DNA of 46,536 nucleotides. It comes from an uncultured Rothia sp. (GTDB taxonomy: Bacteria; Actinomycetota; Actinomycetes; Actinomycetales; Micrococcaceae). The stretch lies in assembly GCA_946222285.1 (NCBI GenBank), contig CAMIIP010000013.1, positions 1 to 46,536 of the forward strand, written 5' to 3'. The notes under the pieces were generated by a model, which was not told the origin of the DNA, searched no databases, and worked only from the letters and a program-made list of their open reading frames with translations. Made by a program: the position numbers and the translations under genes. Positions 25,278-32,394 of this stretch are shown piece after piece (position 1 is the first letter of the stretch; each line of letters opens with the position of its first letter).

Positions 25278-25805
25278 ATGACTAATGCAACTGCAAAGGC
25301 AACTATCCATACTAATCATGGCGATATCCTGGTAAATCTCTTTGGTAACCAGGCTCCTGTGACTGTTCAGAACTTCATTGGTTTGGCTGATGGATCCCAA
25401 GAATGGCGCCACCCTCGCACCGGAGAAGTACAGGAAGGTCCCCTCTACAAGGATGTCGTTTTCCACCGTATTATTCGTGACTTCATGATTCAAGGTGGCG
25501 ATCCCCTCGGTCAGGGTATCGGTGGTCCCGGCTACCAGTTCAAAGACGAAATTCATCCTGAACTCTCATTCAATAAGCCTTACCTATTAGCAATGGCTAA
25601 TGCTGGCCCCGGTACTAACGGTTCACAGTTCTTCATCACCACTGTTGAAACCCCCTGGCTCAACGGCCGTCACACCATCTTTGGCGAGGTAGCAGATGAG
25701 GAGTCCAAGAAGGTTGTAGACGCTATTGAAGGCGTTCCTACCGGCGCTATGGACCGCCCCTCTGAAGATGTTGTTATTTCCTCTATCGATATTGAAGAGC
25801 TCTAA
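25278..25805 (+). CDS. Peptidyl-prolyl cis-trans isomerase (cyclophilin)
   Basis: A 175-aa cytoplasmic cyclophilin that speeds proline isomerisation in proteins. Family marks: TNHGDILVNLFGNQAPVTVQNFIGLA, the active-site FHRIIRDFMIQGGDP with its catalytic Arg, GTNGSQFFIT, and W in ETPWLNGRHTIFGEV. Length is normal and there is no signal peptide. It occupies the conserved place between the gyrA/tRNA block and a rhomboid gene. Confidence 0.94.
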   Translation: MTNATAKATIHTNHGDILVNLFGNQAPVTVQNFIGLADGSQEWRHPRTGEVQEGPLYKDVVFHRIIRDFMIQGGDPLGQGIGGPGYQFKDEIHPELSFNKPYLLAMANAGPGTNGSQFFITTVETPWLNGRHTIFGEVADEESKKVVDAIEGVPTGAMDRPSEDVVISSIDIEEL

Positions 25806-25828
25806 GCCATAACATCGTGAGAATTTGC

Positions 25829-25854
25829 GGCTCGCTCGGTTTTCCGAGCGAGCC
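25829..25854 (+). terminator. Cyclophilin terminator
   Basis: A perfect 11-bp stem GGCTCGCTCGG / CCGAGCGAGCC with a TTTT loop, followed by ATTTATAT, 24 bases past the stop. Confidence 0.75.
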
Positions 25855-25905
25855 ATTTATATATCCGCTCCCAATCAAACTAACTAAAGCGAAATAGGTC
25901 GAGTA

Positions 25906-26667
25906 GTGACCCAGAATTATCATGAACAGTCGCCTCAGGTGACTTGCCTCCGACACCCCGAGCGAGTTACCTATACCCGCTGTGGTCGGTGCGGACGTCC
26001 TACCTGCACAGAATGCCAAGTGCCCCTTGAAGTAGGGCTGATGTGTGTGGACTGCCGCGATGAGCACCGCCGACAATACAGTGGGCAACGACGTCAGGCT
26101 ACCGTACCGATGGTGACTTATACGCTCATTGGAATAAATGTGGTTGCCTACTTGCTTCAGCAAGTCATTCCCGGTCGCTGGATGCTTGTTCATTTTCTCT
26201 TTAACCCGCTTTACGTGGAGTATACCCATGAATGGTGGCGCGTTCTTACTGCAGGTTTTATTCACGCTCAGAGTTCCCCCACCCATCTCTTACTCAATAT
26301 GTTCTCGCTCTGGCTTTTTGGGCGAGCTATCGAGCCCCTTATAGGACGGTGGAAGTACCTGGTGGTCTACCTGCTCTCCATTGTGGGCGGTTCTTTAGGC
26401 GTTTGGATTTGGGGTTATCTGGTTAATGGTCTCAACGTTAATACGGTAGGTGCATCGGGAGCTATCTTTGGTCTGTTTGGTGCATTTTTAGTGCTCATCC
26501 GGTTGCGCGGTGCAAACACTACTCCTATTATCGTTCTGATTGCTATCAACCTGGTCTTTGGTTTCGTTGTGCCCGGTATTTCCTGGCAGGCGCATCTAGG
26601 TGGGCTCTTTACCGGTGCGGTAACAACGATGATTGTGCAGCGTTTCCAACCTCGTTCAAGGATGTAA
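25906..26667 (+). CDS. Rhomboid serine protease with N-terminal zinc finger
   Basis: An intramembrane protease, 253 aa. The N-terminus is a B-box-like zinc ribbon: CLRHPERVTYTRCGRCGRPTC followed by TECQ, then CVDC. The six-helix rhomboid core follows, with WWRVLTAGFIHAQSSPTHLLLNM. The catalytic serine is in GASGAIFGLFG and the catalytic histidine in WQAHLGGLFTG. The GTG start is at 25906. This fused form is common next to cyclophilin genes in Micrococcales. Its substrates are not known. Confidence 0.93.
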   Translation: MTQNYHEQSPQVTCLRHPERVTYTRCGRCGRPTCTECQVPLEVGLMCVDCRDEHRRQYSGQRRQATVPMVTYTLIGINVVAYLLQQVIPGRWMLVHFLFNPLYVEYTHEWWRVLTAGFIHAQSSPTHLLLNMFSLWLFGRAIEPLIGRWKYLVVYLLSIVGGSLGVWIWGYLVNGLNVNTVGASGAIFGLFGAFLVLIRLRGANTTPIIVLIAINLVFGFVVPGISWQAHLGGLFTGAVTTMIVQRFQPRSRM

Positions 26668-26687
26668 TTTCTTTTTATACACAGAAC

Positions 26688-26707
26688 TTATCCACACCTG
26701 TGGATAA
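26688..26707. promoter_or_regulatory. Paired inverted DnaA boxes away from oriC
   Basis: TTATCCACACCTGTGGATAA holds two perfect DnaA boxes facing each other with two bases between them. It is in the intergenic region after the rhomboid gene, about 15 kb from dnaA. Confidence 0.8.
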
Positions 26708-26760
26708 CTTTAGGGAATAAGATGTGGAGTTCTTGTAATTTCATAAATCTGAGAATAATA

Positions 26761-26794
26761 AAGCGGGGTCTTTCTCATAAGAAAGACCCCGCTT
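26761..26794. terminator. Bidirectional terminator
   Basis: A perfect 15-bp stem AAGCGGGGTCTTTCT / AGAAAGACCCCGCTT with a CATA loop. On the minus strand it is followed by TTATTATTCTC. It separates the plus-strand rhomboid gene from the minus-strand mycoredoxin-AroE-PepSY operon. Confidence 0.85.
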
Positions 26795-26834
26795 CGGATA
26801 CGGTATGCCAGCTATCTGACATTAGTAGTTTCGA

Positions 26835-27455
26835 TTACTGGGAAATTACATCGCCAGAGGTAGCATCAACACGAACCTGCTGACCGTCCTGACCATTTTC
26901 CTGATCAAAATCAATCTCCCAAACCAGGCGACCAAAATCCCGGTTTAGCTCAACGTCGTCGACGCTTTGACTATCTGCTTGGCCGACGGCAGTTTCAAGT
27001 GCATCACGAGCAATAATTTTAGAATCAGCAACTTCCTGTACATCCTCTGAGTCTGCTCGCTCAGTTTCTTCTTCAGTAATTTCGTTCTTCTGATTGACAT
27101 GAACCTCGATGTCATTCTCACCATCAATCACGGTGAACTTGTAACGGGTATCGTCATCTTCACGATCGATAGAGATAATAGCCCCGTTAGGGTACTTTTT
27201 CTCAATCGCATCAATAGCCATAAATACTGCGTCATCGCCAGTAGATTTTGTAGCTGCCTCGGAAGAAGAAGCAGAGGAGGATTTACTGGCGCTACTGCTC
27301 GCAGATGAGCCTTCAGCACTGGATGAAGCCGTTACCGTAGTGGTCTCGTCAGGTGCCGGCTCGTTGTTAGAACCGCAGGCGGTAAAAGCCAGAAGTGCAG
27401 TAGCGCCCAGGCCTAGGGTGGTGAGAAATTTTGAGGTGAAAAAGGCGGTCTTCAT
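26835..27455 (-). CDS. PepSY-domain lipoprotein
   Basis: A 206-aa exported lipoprotein. The signal MKTAFFTSKFLTTLGLGATA runs into LLAFTACG, a usable lipobox with the Cys at about residue 27. A Ser/Glu-rich spacer of about 50 residues follows, then two PepSY-like halves: AIDAIEKKYPNGAIISIDRE...YKFTVIDG and ALETAVGQ...VWEIDFDQ...VRVDATSGDVIS. PepSY domains often bind or inhibit peptidases at the cell surface. It is last in a minus-strand operon after aroE, with CAGGAGCC before the ATG. Confidence 0.85.
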   Translation of the reverse strand: MKTAFFTSKFLTTLGLGATALLAFTACGSNNEPAPDETTTVTASSSAEGSSASSSASKSSSASSSEAATKSTGDDAVFMAIDAIEKKYPNGAIISIDREDDDTRYKFTVIDGENDIEVHVNQKNEITEEETERADSEDVQEVADSKIIARDALETAVGQADSQSVDDVELNRDFGRLVWEIDFDQENGQDGQQVRVDATSGDVISQ

Positions 27456-27487
27456 TTTTAGGCTCCTGGATGATAGTTGATAAAAAT

Positions 27488-28327
27488 TTAGTTTGCTTGT
27501 GCTTCGGCTTCTTCTACTAGCTCGGGAGAAAGCTCCACGCCGGTGTAGAGGCGGAACTGTTCCGCTGCCTGTAGGGCGGCGACCTCGCCGCCGGTAATAA
27601 CCTTCTTGCCTGCTGTGCGTCCTGCCTTGATCAGGGGAGTCTCAACGGGCATAGCAACGACGTCGAACAGCACCTCTGCTACTTCGATAGCAGATTGCGG
27701 GAAAGCGAGAGTGTCTTTTTCTTCTCCGCCTTCCATACCTAGTGGGGTAACATTTACCAGAATCGGCGCGGTGAGCGAACCAATTTGAGGCGCCCAATCA
27801 TAGCCATATTGTTTAGCTAGCTCCGACCCAGCCTGCTCATTGCGCGCGACGACGGTTCCCTGCTTGAAGCCAGCATCGAAGAAGGCACCAGCTACTGCAC
27901 GAGCCATACCTCCAGAACCCTGCAAAATAAAGGGTAGTGACGGATCAACGCCGTGGGTTTTCAGTAGTGATGCCACGGCAATAACATCGGTGTTATAGGC
28001 GTGAAGATAGCCCTCGGTGTTCACAATCGTATTAACCGCACCAATGACTGAAGCCGAATGGTCAATCTCATCCATGAGCGGAATAACGGCCTGTTTGAAA
28101 GGCATCGAAATAGAACAACCGCGGATACCTAGCGCCCGAACACCACCAATTGCTGCTTCGATATCGCTGGTGGTCATTGCCTTATAGAGAAAATCCAGAC
28201 CGAACTTCTCGTAGAGATAGTTGTGGAATTTAATACCGTGGTTGGACGGGCGACCCGAAAGTGAAATGCAAACGGTAGTGTCGCGGTTGAGAGCAGGTCG
28301 CTGATTGTTTTTATGTGAAGTGCTCAT
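27488..28327 (-). CDS. Shikimate dehydrogenase-like protein (AroE family)
   Basis: 279 aa. AroE reduces 3-dehydroshikimate with NADPH. The catalytic lysine region is CSISMPFKQAVIPLMDEI, followed by GAVNTIVN and AYNTD with the conserved Asn and Asp. The cofactor loop is LQGSGGMARAVAGAFFDAGF. The N-terminal substrate motif, usually SLSPxxHN, instead reads SLSGRPSNHGIKFHNYLYE, so it may be a paralogue with another substrate. It starts 5 bases after the glutaredoxin-like gene, and the PepSY gene follows. Confidence 0.8.
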   Translation of the reverse strand: MSTSHKNNQRPALNRDTTVCISLSGRPSNHGIKFHNYLYEKFGLDFLYKAMTTSDIEAAIGGVRALGIRGCSISMPFKQAVIPLMDEIDHSASVIGAVNTIVNTEGYLHAYNTDVIAVASLLKTHGVDPSLPFILQGSGGMARAVAGAFFDAGFKQGTVVARNEQAGSELAKQYGYDWAPQIGSLTAPILVNVTPLGMEGGEEKDTLAFPQSAIEVAEVLFDVVAMPVETPLIKAGRTAGKKVITGGEVAALQAAEQFRLYTGVELSPELVEEAEAQAN

Positions 28328-28332
28328 ATCGG

Positions 28333-28641
28333 TTATGCCTGCTTCTTTGATTTTTCAATCATGAGGGAAACGATTTTTGGAGCTTTCGGCGAAGAGGCAA
28401 CAAAAGACTTTTCCGAGTTGGTAACGGTGGGAACTACCGCGTTGCCATCGTTAACAGACTTGACGAAAGCCTCAGCAGCCTCGTCTTCCCAGATGTTTAC
28501 CCATGTAGCTTGATCCCCCGTTTCGCCCAAACCTGAATCTAGTCGTTCGCAGAAAGGACAACCGGGGCGCCAATAAATCACGACGCCACCATTGTCGATT
28601 ACCTTTTCAGCTTCAGCCTGGGTTGCTTGTGTGCGTGCCAT
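28333..28641 (-). CDS. Glutaredoxin/mycoredoxin-like protein
   Basis: A 102-aa thioredoxin-fold protein. The active site is VVIYWRPGCPFCERLDSGLG, with a CPFC motif where typical glutaredoxins have CPYC. The cis-proline is in NAVVPTVTN. Mycoredoxins use mycothiol, the main thiol of actinobacteria, to reduce disulfides. Length and start (AAGGAG before ATG) are normal. It is first in the operon with the AroE-like and PepSY genes. Confidence 0.85.
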   Translation of the reverse strand: MARTQATQAEAEKVIDNGGVVIYWRPGCPFCERLDSGLGETGDQATWVNIWEDEAAEAFVKSVNDGNAVVPTVTNSEKSFVASSPKAPKIVSLMIEKSKKQA

Positions 28642-28722
28642 AAAATCTCCTTGGTTGTGATCAATCTAATAGATCCAGCTTACAAAATCCTCATGAAAAG
28701 CTCAGGGGAGGTTTGAATCAGC

Positions 28723-28756
28723 AAAAATGGCGCCCTCTGATGAGAGCGCCATTTTT
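28723..28756 (-). terminator. Terminator after csbD-like gene
   Basis: AAAAATGGCGC / GCGCCATTTTT form an 11-bp outer stem, with CTC/GAG inside and a TGAT loop. The outer arm gives a T run on the minus strand. Confidence 0.85.
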
Positions 28757-28767
28757 AGAGACAAAAA

Positions 28768-28953
28768 TTAGTTGTTGTTCAAGGAGTTCTTGACGCCCTC
28801 GACCTTATCCTTGGCATCATTTACGGCATCCGAAGCCTTAGCCTGAACCTGGTCTGCCTGACCTTCAGCTTTGAGTTCTTCGTTGCCGGTTACGTCGCCA
28901 ATACCTTCTTTAGCTTTGCCAGCGAATTCGTCTAGTTTATCTTTTGCAGTCAT
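28768..28953 (-). CDS. CsbD-family stress-response protein
   Basis: A 61-aa hydrophilic protein, MTAKDKLDEFAGKAKEGIGD followed by VTGNEELKAEGQADQVQAK. This is the CsbD pattern, often induced under general stress and of unknown biochemical role. I chose the ATG at 28953 because GGAGAAGGAA precedes it, over a longer frame that starts at 28980. It is the first of three small hydrophilic genes in a row. Confidence 0.9.
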   Translation of the reverse strand: MTAKDKLDEFAGKAKEGIGDVTGNEELKAEGQADQVQAKASDAVNDAKDKVEGVKNSLNNN

Positions 28954-29024
28954 TTCCTTCTCCTTCGTTGTGAATAACAAGTACTAGTAAGTGTACTGCT
29001 TAATTCTGGAAAATGGGTAGAAGT

Positions 29025-29195
29025 TTACTTACCGAATCGTTCGCGAACGTCATTAATCTGCTGCTCAGCCTCAATGTTTGACTGAGCTGCCTGCGCCTCG
29101 TTGATGACTTCCTGCTCGCTCTTGCCCTTTGCGGCATCTTTGCCAAGAGAAGCGCTTTCTTTGGCCTGATTCTCAATATTTTCTTTTTCCAACAT
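29025..29195 (-). CDS. Small hydrophilic protein, stress-gene neighbour
   Basis: A 56-aa product, MLEKENIENQAKESASLGKD ... QQINDVRERFGK. It is highly charged, with no Cys and no hydrophobic segment. TAGGAGA precedes the ATG. It shares the ending ERFGK with the next small protein upstream. I do not recognise a named family; its composition resembles CsbD-type proteins. A different frame on the same strand (29000-29218) is an overlap and not the gene. Confidence 0.75.
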   Translation of the reverse strand: MLEKENIENQAKESASLGKDAAKGKSEQEVINEAQAAQSNIEAEQQINDVRERFGK

Positions 29196-29217
29196 GAGAT
29201 TCTCCTAAGATATACCA

Positions 29218-29244
29218 AAAGCCGCCGGAGTGAACCGGGGCTTT
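29218..29244 (-). terminator. Hairpin between the two small genes
   Basis: AAAGCC-G-CCGG / CCGG-GGCTTT with one bulged base and an AGTGAA loop, followed on the minus strand by TTTTGG. Confidence 0.6.
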
Positions 29245-29269
29245 CGGGTGTTCATTGGGAAGCGTAGGA

Positions 29270-29443
29270 TTACTTGCCGAAGCGCTCGCCTAGACCATCG
29301 ATCTGCTCGCCTGCTTTGTCTTTAGCAGTGTTGGTGTGATCGTCATTTACAACGTCTTTGCCGGCTTTTTCGTTGATGGCATCCTTGCCAGCATCTATGC
29401 CGCTGTTTGCTTTATCTTTAAGACCATCTATATCGAAACCCAT
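29270..29443 (-). CDS. Small hydrophilic protein of Rv0909/CsbD-like composition
   Basis: A 57-aa product, MGFDIDGLKDKANSGIDAGK followed by DAINEKAGKDVVNDDHTNTA and ending EQIDGLGERFGK. Pattern and length resemble the short actinobacterial proteins annotated after Rv0909 (antitoxin-like), but also CsbD-type helices, so function is open. GAAAGGA precedes the ATG. No toxin-like partner is adjacent. A good promoter lies about 75 bases upstream. Confidence 0.78.
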   Translation of the reverse strand: MGFDIDGLKDKANSGIDAGKDAINEKAGKDVVNDDHTNTAKDKAGEQIDGLGERFGK

Positions 29444-29519
29444 GATTGAATCCTTTCGTTAAAACTGTAGGCAATGTTCATATTTGCCCTCTTGATTAGT
29501 CCCTGTGGAACTATTACTA

Positions 29520-29548
29520 AGTGTACTGAGCGATATGGCGGTTTGTAA
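29520..29548 (-). promoter_or_regulatory. Promoter of the small hydrophilic gene at 29270
   Basis: On the minus strand TTACAA, 17 bases, TACACT. The -10 lies in CAGTACACTTA, which is repeated at 28988-28998, upstream of the csbD-like gene, and may be a shared control element. Confidence 0.55.
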
Positions 29549-29745
29549 AACAAATGAGCTCAAAATGAACTGAAAGTTTCCTGGAAAAGCTTCCCCTCAA
29601 GGGCATGCTTTACCATGACAAGCATCACTAAAAATCATCGGTGCGCTCCTGCTATGGCGCGCAAACTCAGGCGTATACTCGCTAAGTCAAAACAGTTTGC
29701 TCTATGGATTAATCACTAGCGCACTCAGAGAAAGGGCTCTCTCCT

Positions 29746-31758
29746 ATGGGGTCTCTCAAAAACCAGCAATACAAAATTGCTAGCCGCTCGCATAACAGCG
29801 ACCCAGAGAACCAACAGAGCTCAGCCGCCATGTGCGCCTTCCGGGAATCCATTAAATCCTGGATGCTCGGAACCAAACTCAAAGCAGATCTACCGGGACC
29901 CCACGGCAGACGGCACCCCCACAAAGAAGGGCACTCCTGGTGGCAAGTCATGTGCCTTTCCGGCGTAGACTACTTCTCCACCCTGGGCTATCAGCCTGCC
30001 ATCGCAGCCCTAGCTGCCGGTCTACTCAGCCCCCTCGTAACGCTCATCCTCGTTCTGGTCACCCTACTCGGCGCACTCCCCATCTACCGCCGCGTAGCCG
30101 CAGAATCACCGGCAGGAGCAGGCTCAATTCACATGTTAGAGCGGCTACTCTCCCGCTGGCCCGCCAAAATCTTCGTGCTCGTCCTCCTCGGCTTCACCAC
30201 CACAGACTTCATGATTACCATGACGCTCTCTGCCGCCGATGCCGCCGAGCACCTCGAAGCCAACCCCTTCATGCCGTCCTTCATGCACGGTCACCATGTG
30301 CTCATTACCCTCACCTTCTTAGCTCTACTAGCGGCAGTCTTTTTACGCGGATTCAAAGAAGCAATCGGCGTTTCCATCGTGTTAGTGAGTATCTTCTTAC
30401 TCGTCAATATTGTGGTAATCGGCGCTTCCATCCTTAAAATCTTTACCGCCCCCGAATATGCAACAGACTGGTGGACCGCCCTGACCGTCTCTCACGGCAA
30501 CATATGGCTTGCCATCGGACTGATTATTCTGGTCTTCCCCAAAATTGCGCTCGGCATGAGTGGATTTGAAACCGGCGTCGTCGTCATGCCTCAAATCCAT
30601 GCCACCGGCAAAAATATGGTTGAAAAAACCGCCATGCGCGTGCGAGACACCAAAAAACTGCTCACTACCGCCGCAATCATCATGAGCGTTCTGCTCATTA
30701 CCTCCAGCTTCACTACCACGCTACTCATACCTCAGGCAGAATTTCAGGTCGGCGGAGAAGCCAATGGACGTGCGCTCGCCTACCTTGCCCACCAAGAATT
30801 TGGCGAAGTTTTCGGCACGGTTTACGACGTTTTCACCATCTTGATTCTCTGGTTCGCCGGCGCCTCGGCAATGAGCGGTTTACTCAATCTGGTTCCGCGC
30901 TACCTGCCCCGTTACGGCATGGCGCCCGAATGGTCCCGGGCGTCCCGCCCCCTTACCCTCGTGTTCATCGCCGTAGCCTTCATTATCACCCTCATTTTTG
31001 ATGCAAACGTCGAGGCTCAAGGCGGCGCTTACGCCACCGGCGTGCTGGTACTCATGACTAGCGCGGCTATCGCCGTAACGCTCTCCGCCAAGAAAAAACG
31101 CGAACCCTACGCATTGGTCTTCTACTCACTCATCACGCTGGTTTTTATCTACACCACGGTTACCAACATCATCGAACGCCCCGAAGGTTTACGTATCTCC
31201 AGCATCTTTATTCTGGCGATCCTCTGTGTTTCCTTCTTCTCCCGTGCCCTACGTGCCTACGAACTGCGTATAGAAAGCGTGCAGTTCGACAAAAAAGCCA
31301 TGGAATTCATTATGGAAAACCCAGACGAACCCATTCATCTCATCGCCCACAGACCCGATAACTTCAACCTCGCCGACTATATGGAAAAGCGGGACCGCGA
31401 AGAATGGGCACACCATATTGGCGACGTACAAAATGTGATGTTCCTAGAAATTGCGGTTATGGACCCCTCTACCTTCCGCTCAGACATCATGGTCAAAGGC
31501 GTAACCGTAGGAGATCAAAAGGTTCTTGCCGCCTCCGGCTCCGCTATAGCCAACGATATTTCGGCGCTCGCGCTGGAAATTCGCGATATGACCGGTACTG
31601 TCCCGCACGTCTACCTCGACTGGGCGGCTGGTTCCCCTGCAAAAAACTTCCTTGCCTTCCTCCTCTTCGGGCAAGGGCAGGTAGCTCCTACCACCCATGA
31701 AGTACTACGACGCGCTGAGCCTAAGCTACGGCGTCGTCCGGTAGTTCACGTTTCTTAA
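29746..31758 (+). CDS. APC-superfamily permease
   Basis: A 670-aa membrane transporter of the amino acid/polyamine/organocation superfamily. A soluble N-terminus of about 60 residues precedes the first segment WWQVMCLSGVDYFSTLGYQP, the motif of a subgroup of large actinobacterial APC permeases. About 12 membrane segments follow up to residue 500, including IALGMSGFETGVVVMPQI. A cytoplasmic domain of about 170 residues ends the protein (HLIAHRPDNFN..., AGSPAKNFLAFLLFGQGQ). Such tails may bind a regulator, but none can be named. Codons end in C far more than in the genes around it. Confidence 0.82.
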   Translation: MGSLKNQQYKIASRSHNSDPENQQSSAAMCAFRESIKSWMLGTKLKADLPGPHGRRHPHKEGHSWWQVMCLSGVDYFSTLGYQPAIAALAAGLLSPLVTLILVLVTLLGALPIYRRVAAESPAGAGSIHMLERLLSRWPAKIFVLVLLGFTTTDFMITMTLSAADAAEHLEANPFMPSFMHGHHVLITLTFLALLAAVFLRGFKEAIGVSIVLVSIFLLVNIVVIGASILKIFTAPEYATDWWTALTVSHGNIWLAIGLIILVFPKIALGMSGFETGVVVMPQIHATGKNMVEKTAMRVRDTKKLLTTAAIIMSVLLITSSFTTTLLIPQAEFQVGGEANGRALAYLAHQEFGEVFGTVYDVFTILILWFAGASAMSGLLNLVPRYLPRYGMAPEWSRASRPLTLVFIAVAFIITLIFDANVEAQGGAYATGVLVLMTSAAIAVTLSAKKKREPYALVFYSLITLVFIYTTVTNIIERPEGLRISSIFILAILCVSFFSRALRAYELRIESVQFDKKAMEFIMENPDEPIHLIAHRPDNFNLADYMEKRDREEWAHHIGDVQNVMFLEIAVMDPSTFRSDIMVKGVTVGDQKVLAASGSAIANDISALALEIRDMTGTVPHVYLDWAAGSPAKNFLAFLLFGQGQVAPTTHEVLRRAEPKLRRRPVVHVS

Positions 31759-31761
31759 AAA

Positions 31762-31826
31762 TTTGTATCAGAAAGGTTGGGGTGTACCAGGTTTTTCCTG
31801 GTACACCCCAACCTTTCTGATACAAA
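31762..31826. terminator. 30-bp perfect inverted repeat
   Basis: Two 30-base arms (31762-31791 and 31797-31826) are exactly complementary, with a loop of five T. It lies between convergent genes, so it can end both. The stem is much longer than a normal terminator. There is no T tail, so it may also be an RNase III site. Confidence 0.8.
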
Positions 31827-31852
31827 CAAGAGAGAATCTATTGAAGGAATCT

Positions 31853-32356
31853 TTACTTTTTCAGGCTCTCCGCAAGGCGCTCGATAAGACCCTGCACGTG
31901 AGACAAAGTACGATTTATCTTTTCTTCTAAGCTCAAAGATTCTTCCATCTGACGAATCCCTTCGGGCTTTTTCTTGCCCCAAACGTAATCAGCACAGTCC
32001 AAATCAGTACAAATATAGGTGCCGATACTGCCGTAATTCTCTTGAGAAGATTTAGCGGTGGGAATGGACATCATCGAAACGCCGCTGGAGGAATGCAGGG
32101 TCAGACAGAACTGACACATTCGAGCACCACCCTTAGCTGGAGATTTCTTTCTTTCCATGACCAGTCCCTGTAAACCCTGAGAAGTCTCCGCCACAATATA
32201 GGCACTCTGAGGGGCTTTAGGATCCGTCCAACTCAAGAAAATCTGGTTCTCCCACTCCGAATTAAGGACTTCTTTAGGGATATTAATGCGCTGAGATGCA
32301 CCCTTGGTGCAGTTGATAAAACTTTTACGAATCGCAGTTTCTGAATAAGCCTGCAT
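31853..32356 (-). CDS. FBP-domain (EF-G-binding, fusidic-acid resistance type) protein
   Basis: A 167-aa protein of the FBP family, which binds elongation factor G and can rescue it from fusidic acid. The N-terminal helical half opens MQAYSETAIRKSFINCTKG. The treble-clef zinc finger is formed by CQFCLTLHSSSG and ICTDLDCADYVW. A C-terminal helix (SLSLEEKINRTLSHVQGLIE) follows. The four cysteines are intact. It is monocistronic and convergent to the permease. This is a general housekeeping form in many actinobacteria and does not by itself mean clinical resistance. Confidence 0.88.
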   Translation of the reverse strand: MQAYSETAIRKSFINCTKGASQRINIPKEVLNSEWENQIFLSWTDPKAPQSAYIVAETSQGLQGLVMERKKSPAKGGARMCQFCLTLHSSSGVSMMSIPTAKSSQENYGSIGTYICTDLDCADYVWGKKKPEGIRQMEESLSLEEKINRTLSHVQGLIERLAESLKK

Positions 32357-32394
32357 GAAGATATACCTTTCGGTGGGTGATTGAATAAGCCTTC

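Noticed and set aside
29619..29718. 34-codon plus-strand frame starting MTSITKNHRCAPAMARKLRR
   Set aside because: No ribosome site and no known relative that I recognise. It lies in the permease promoter region.
32384..32394. TTGAATAAGCCTT near the galK end, similar to the IS end repeat
   Set aside because: Only about 11 bases match, with no matching partner; it is probably chance.
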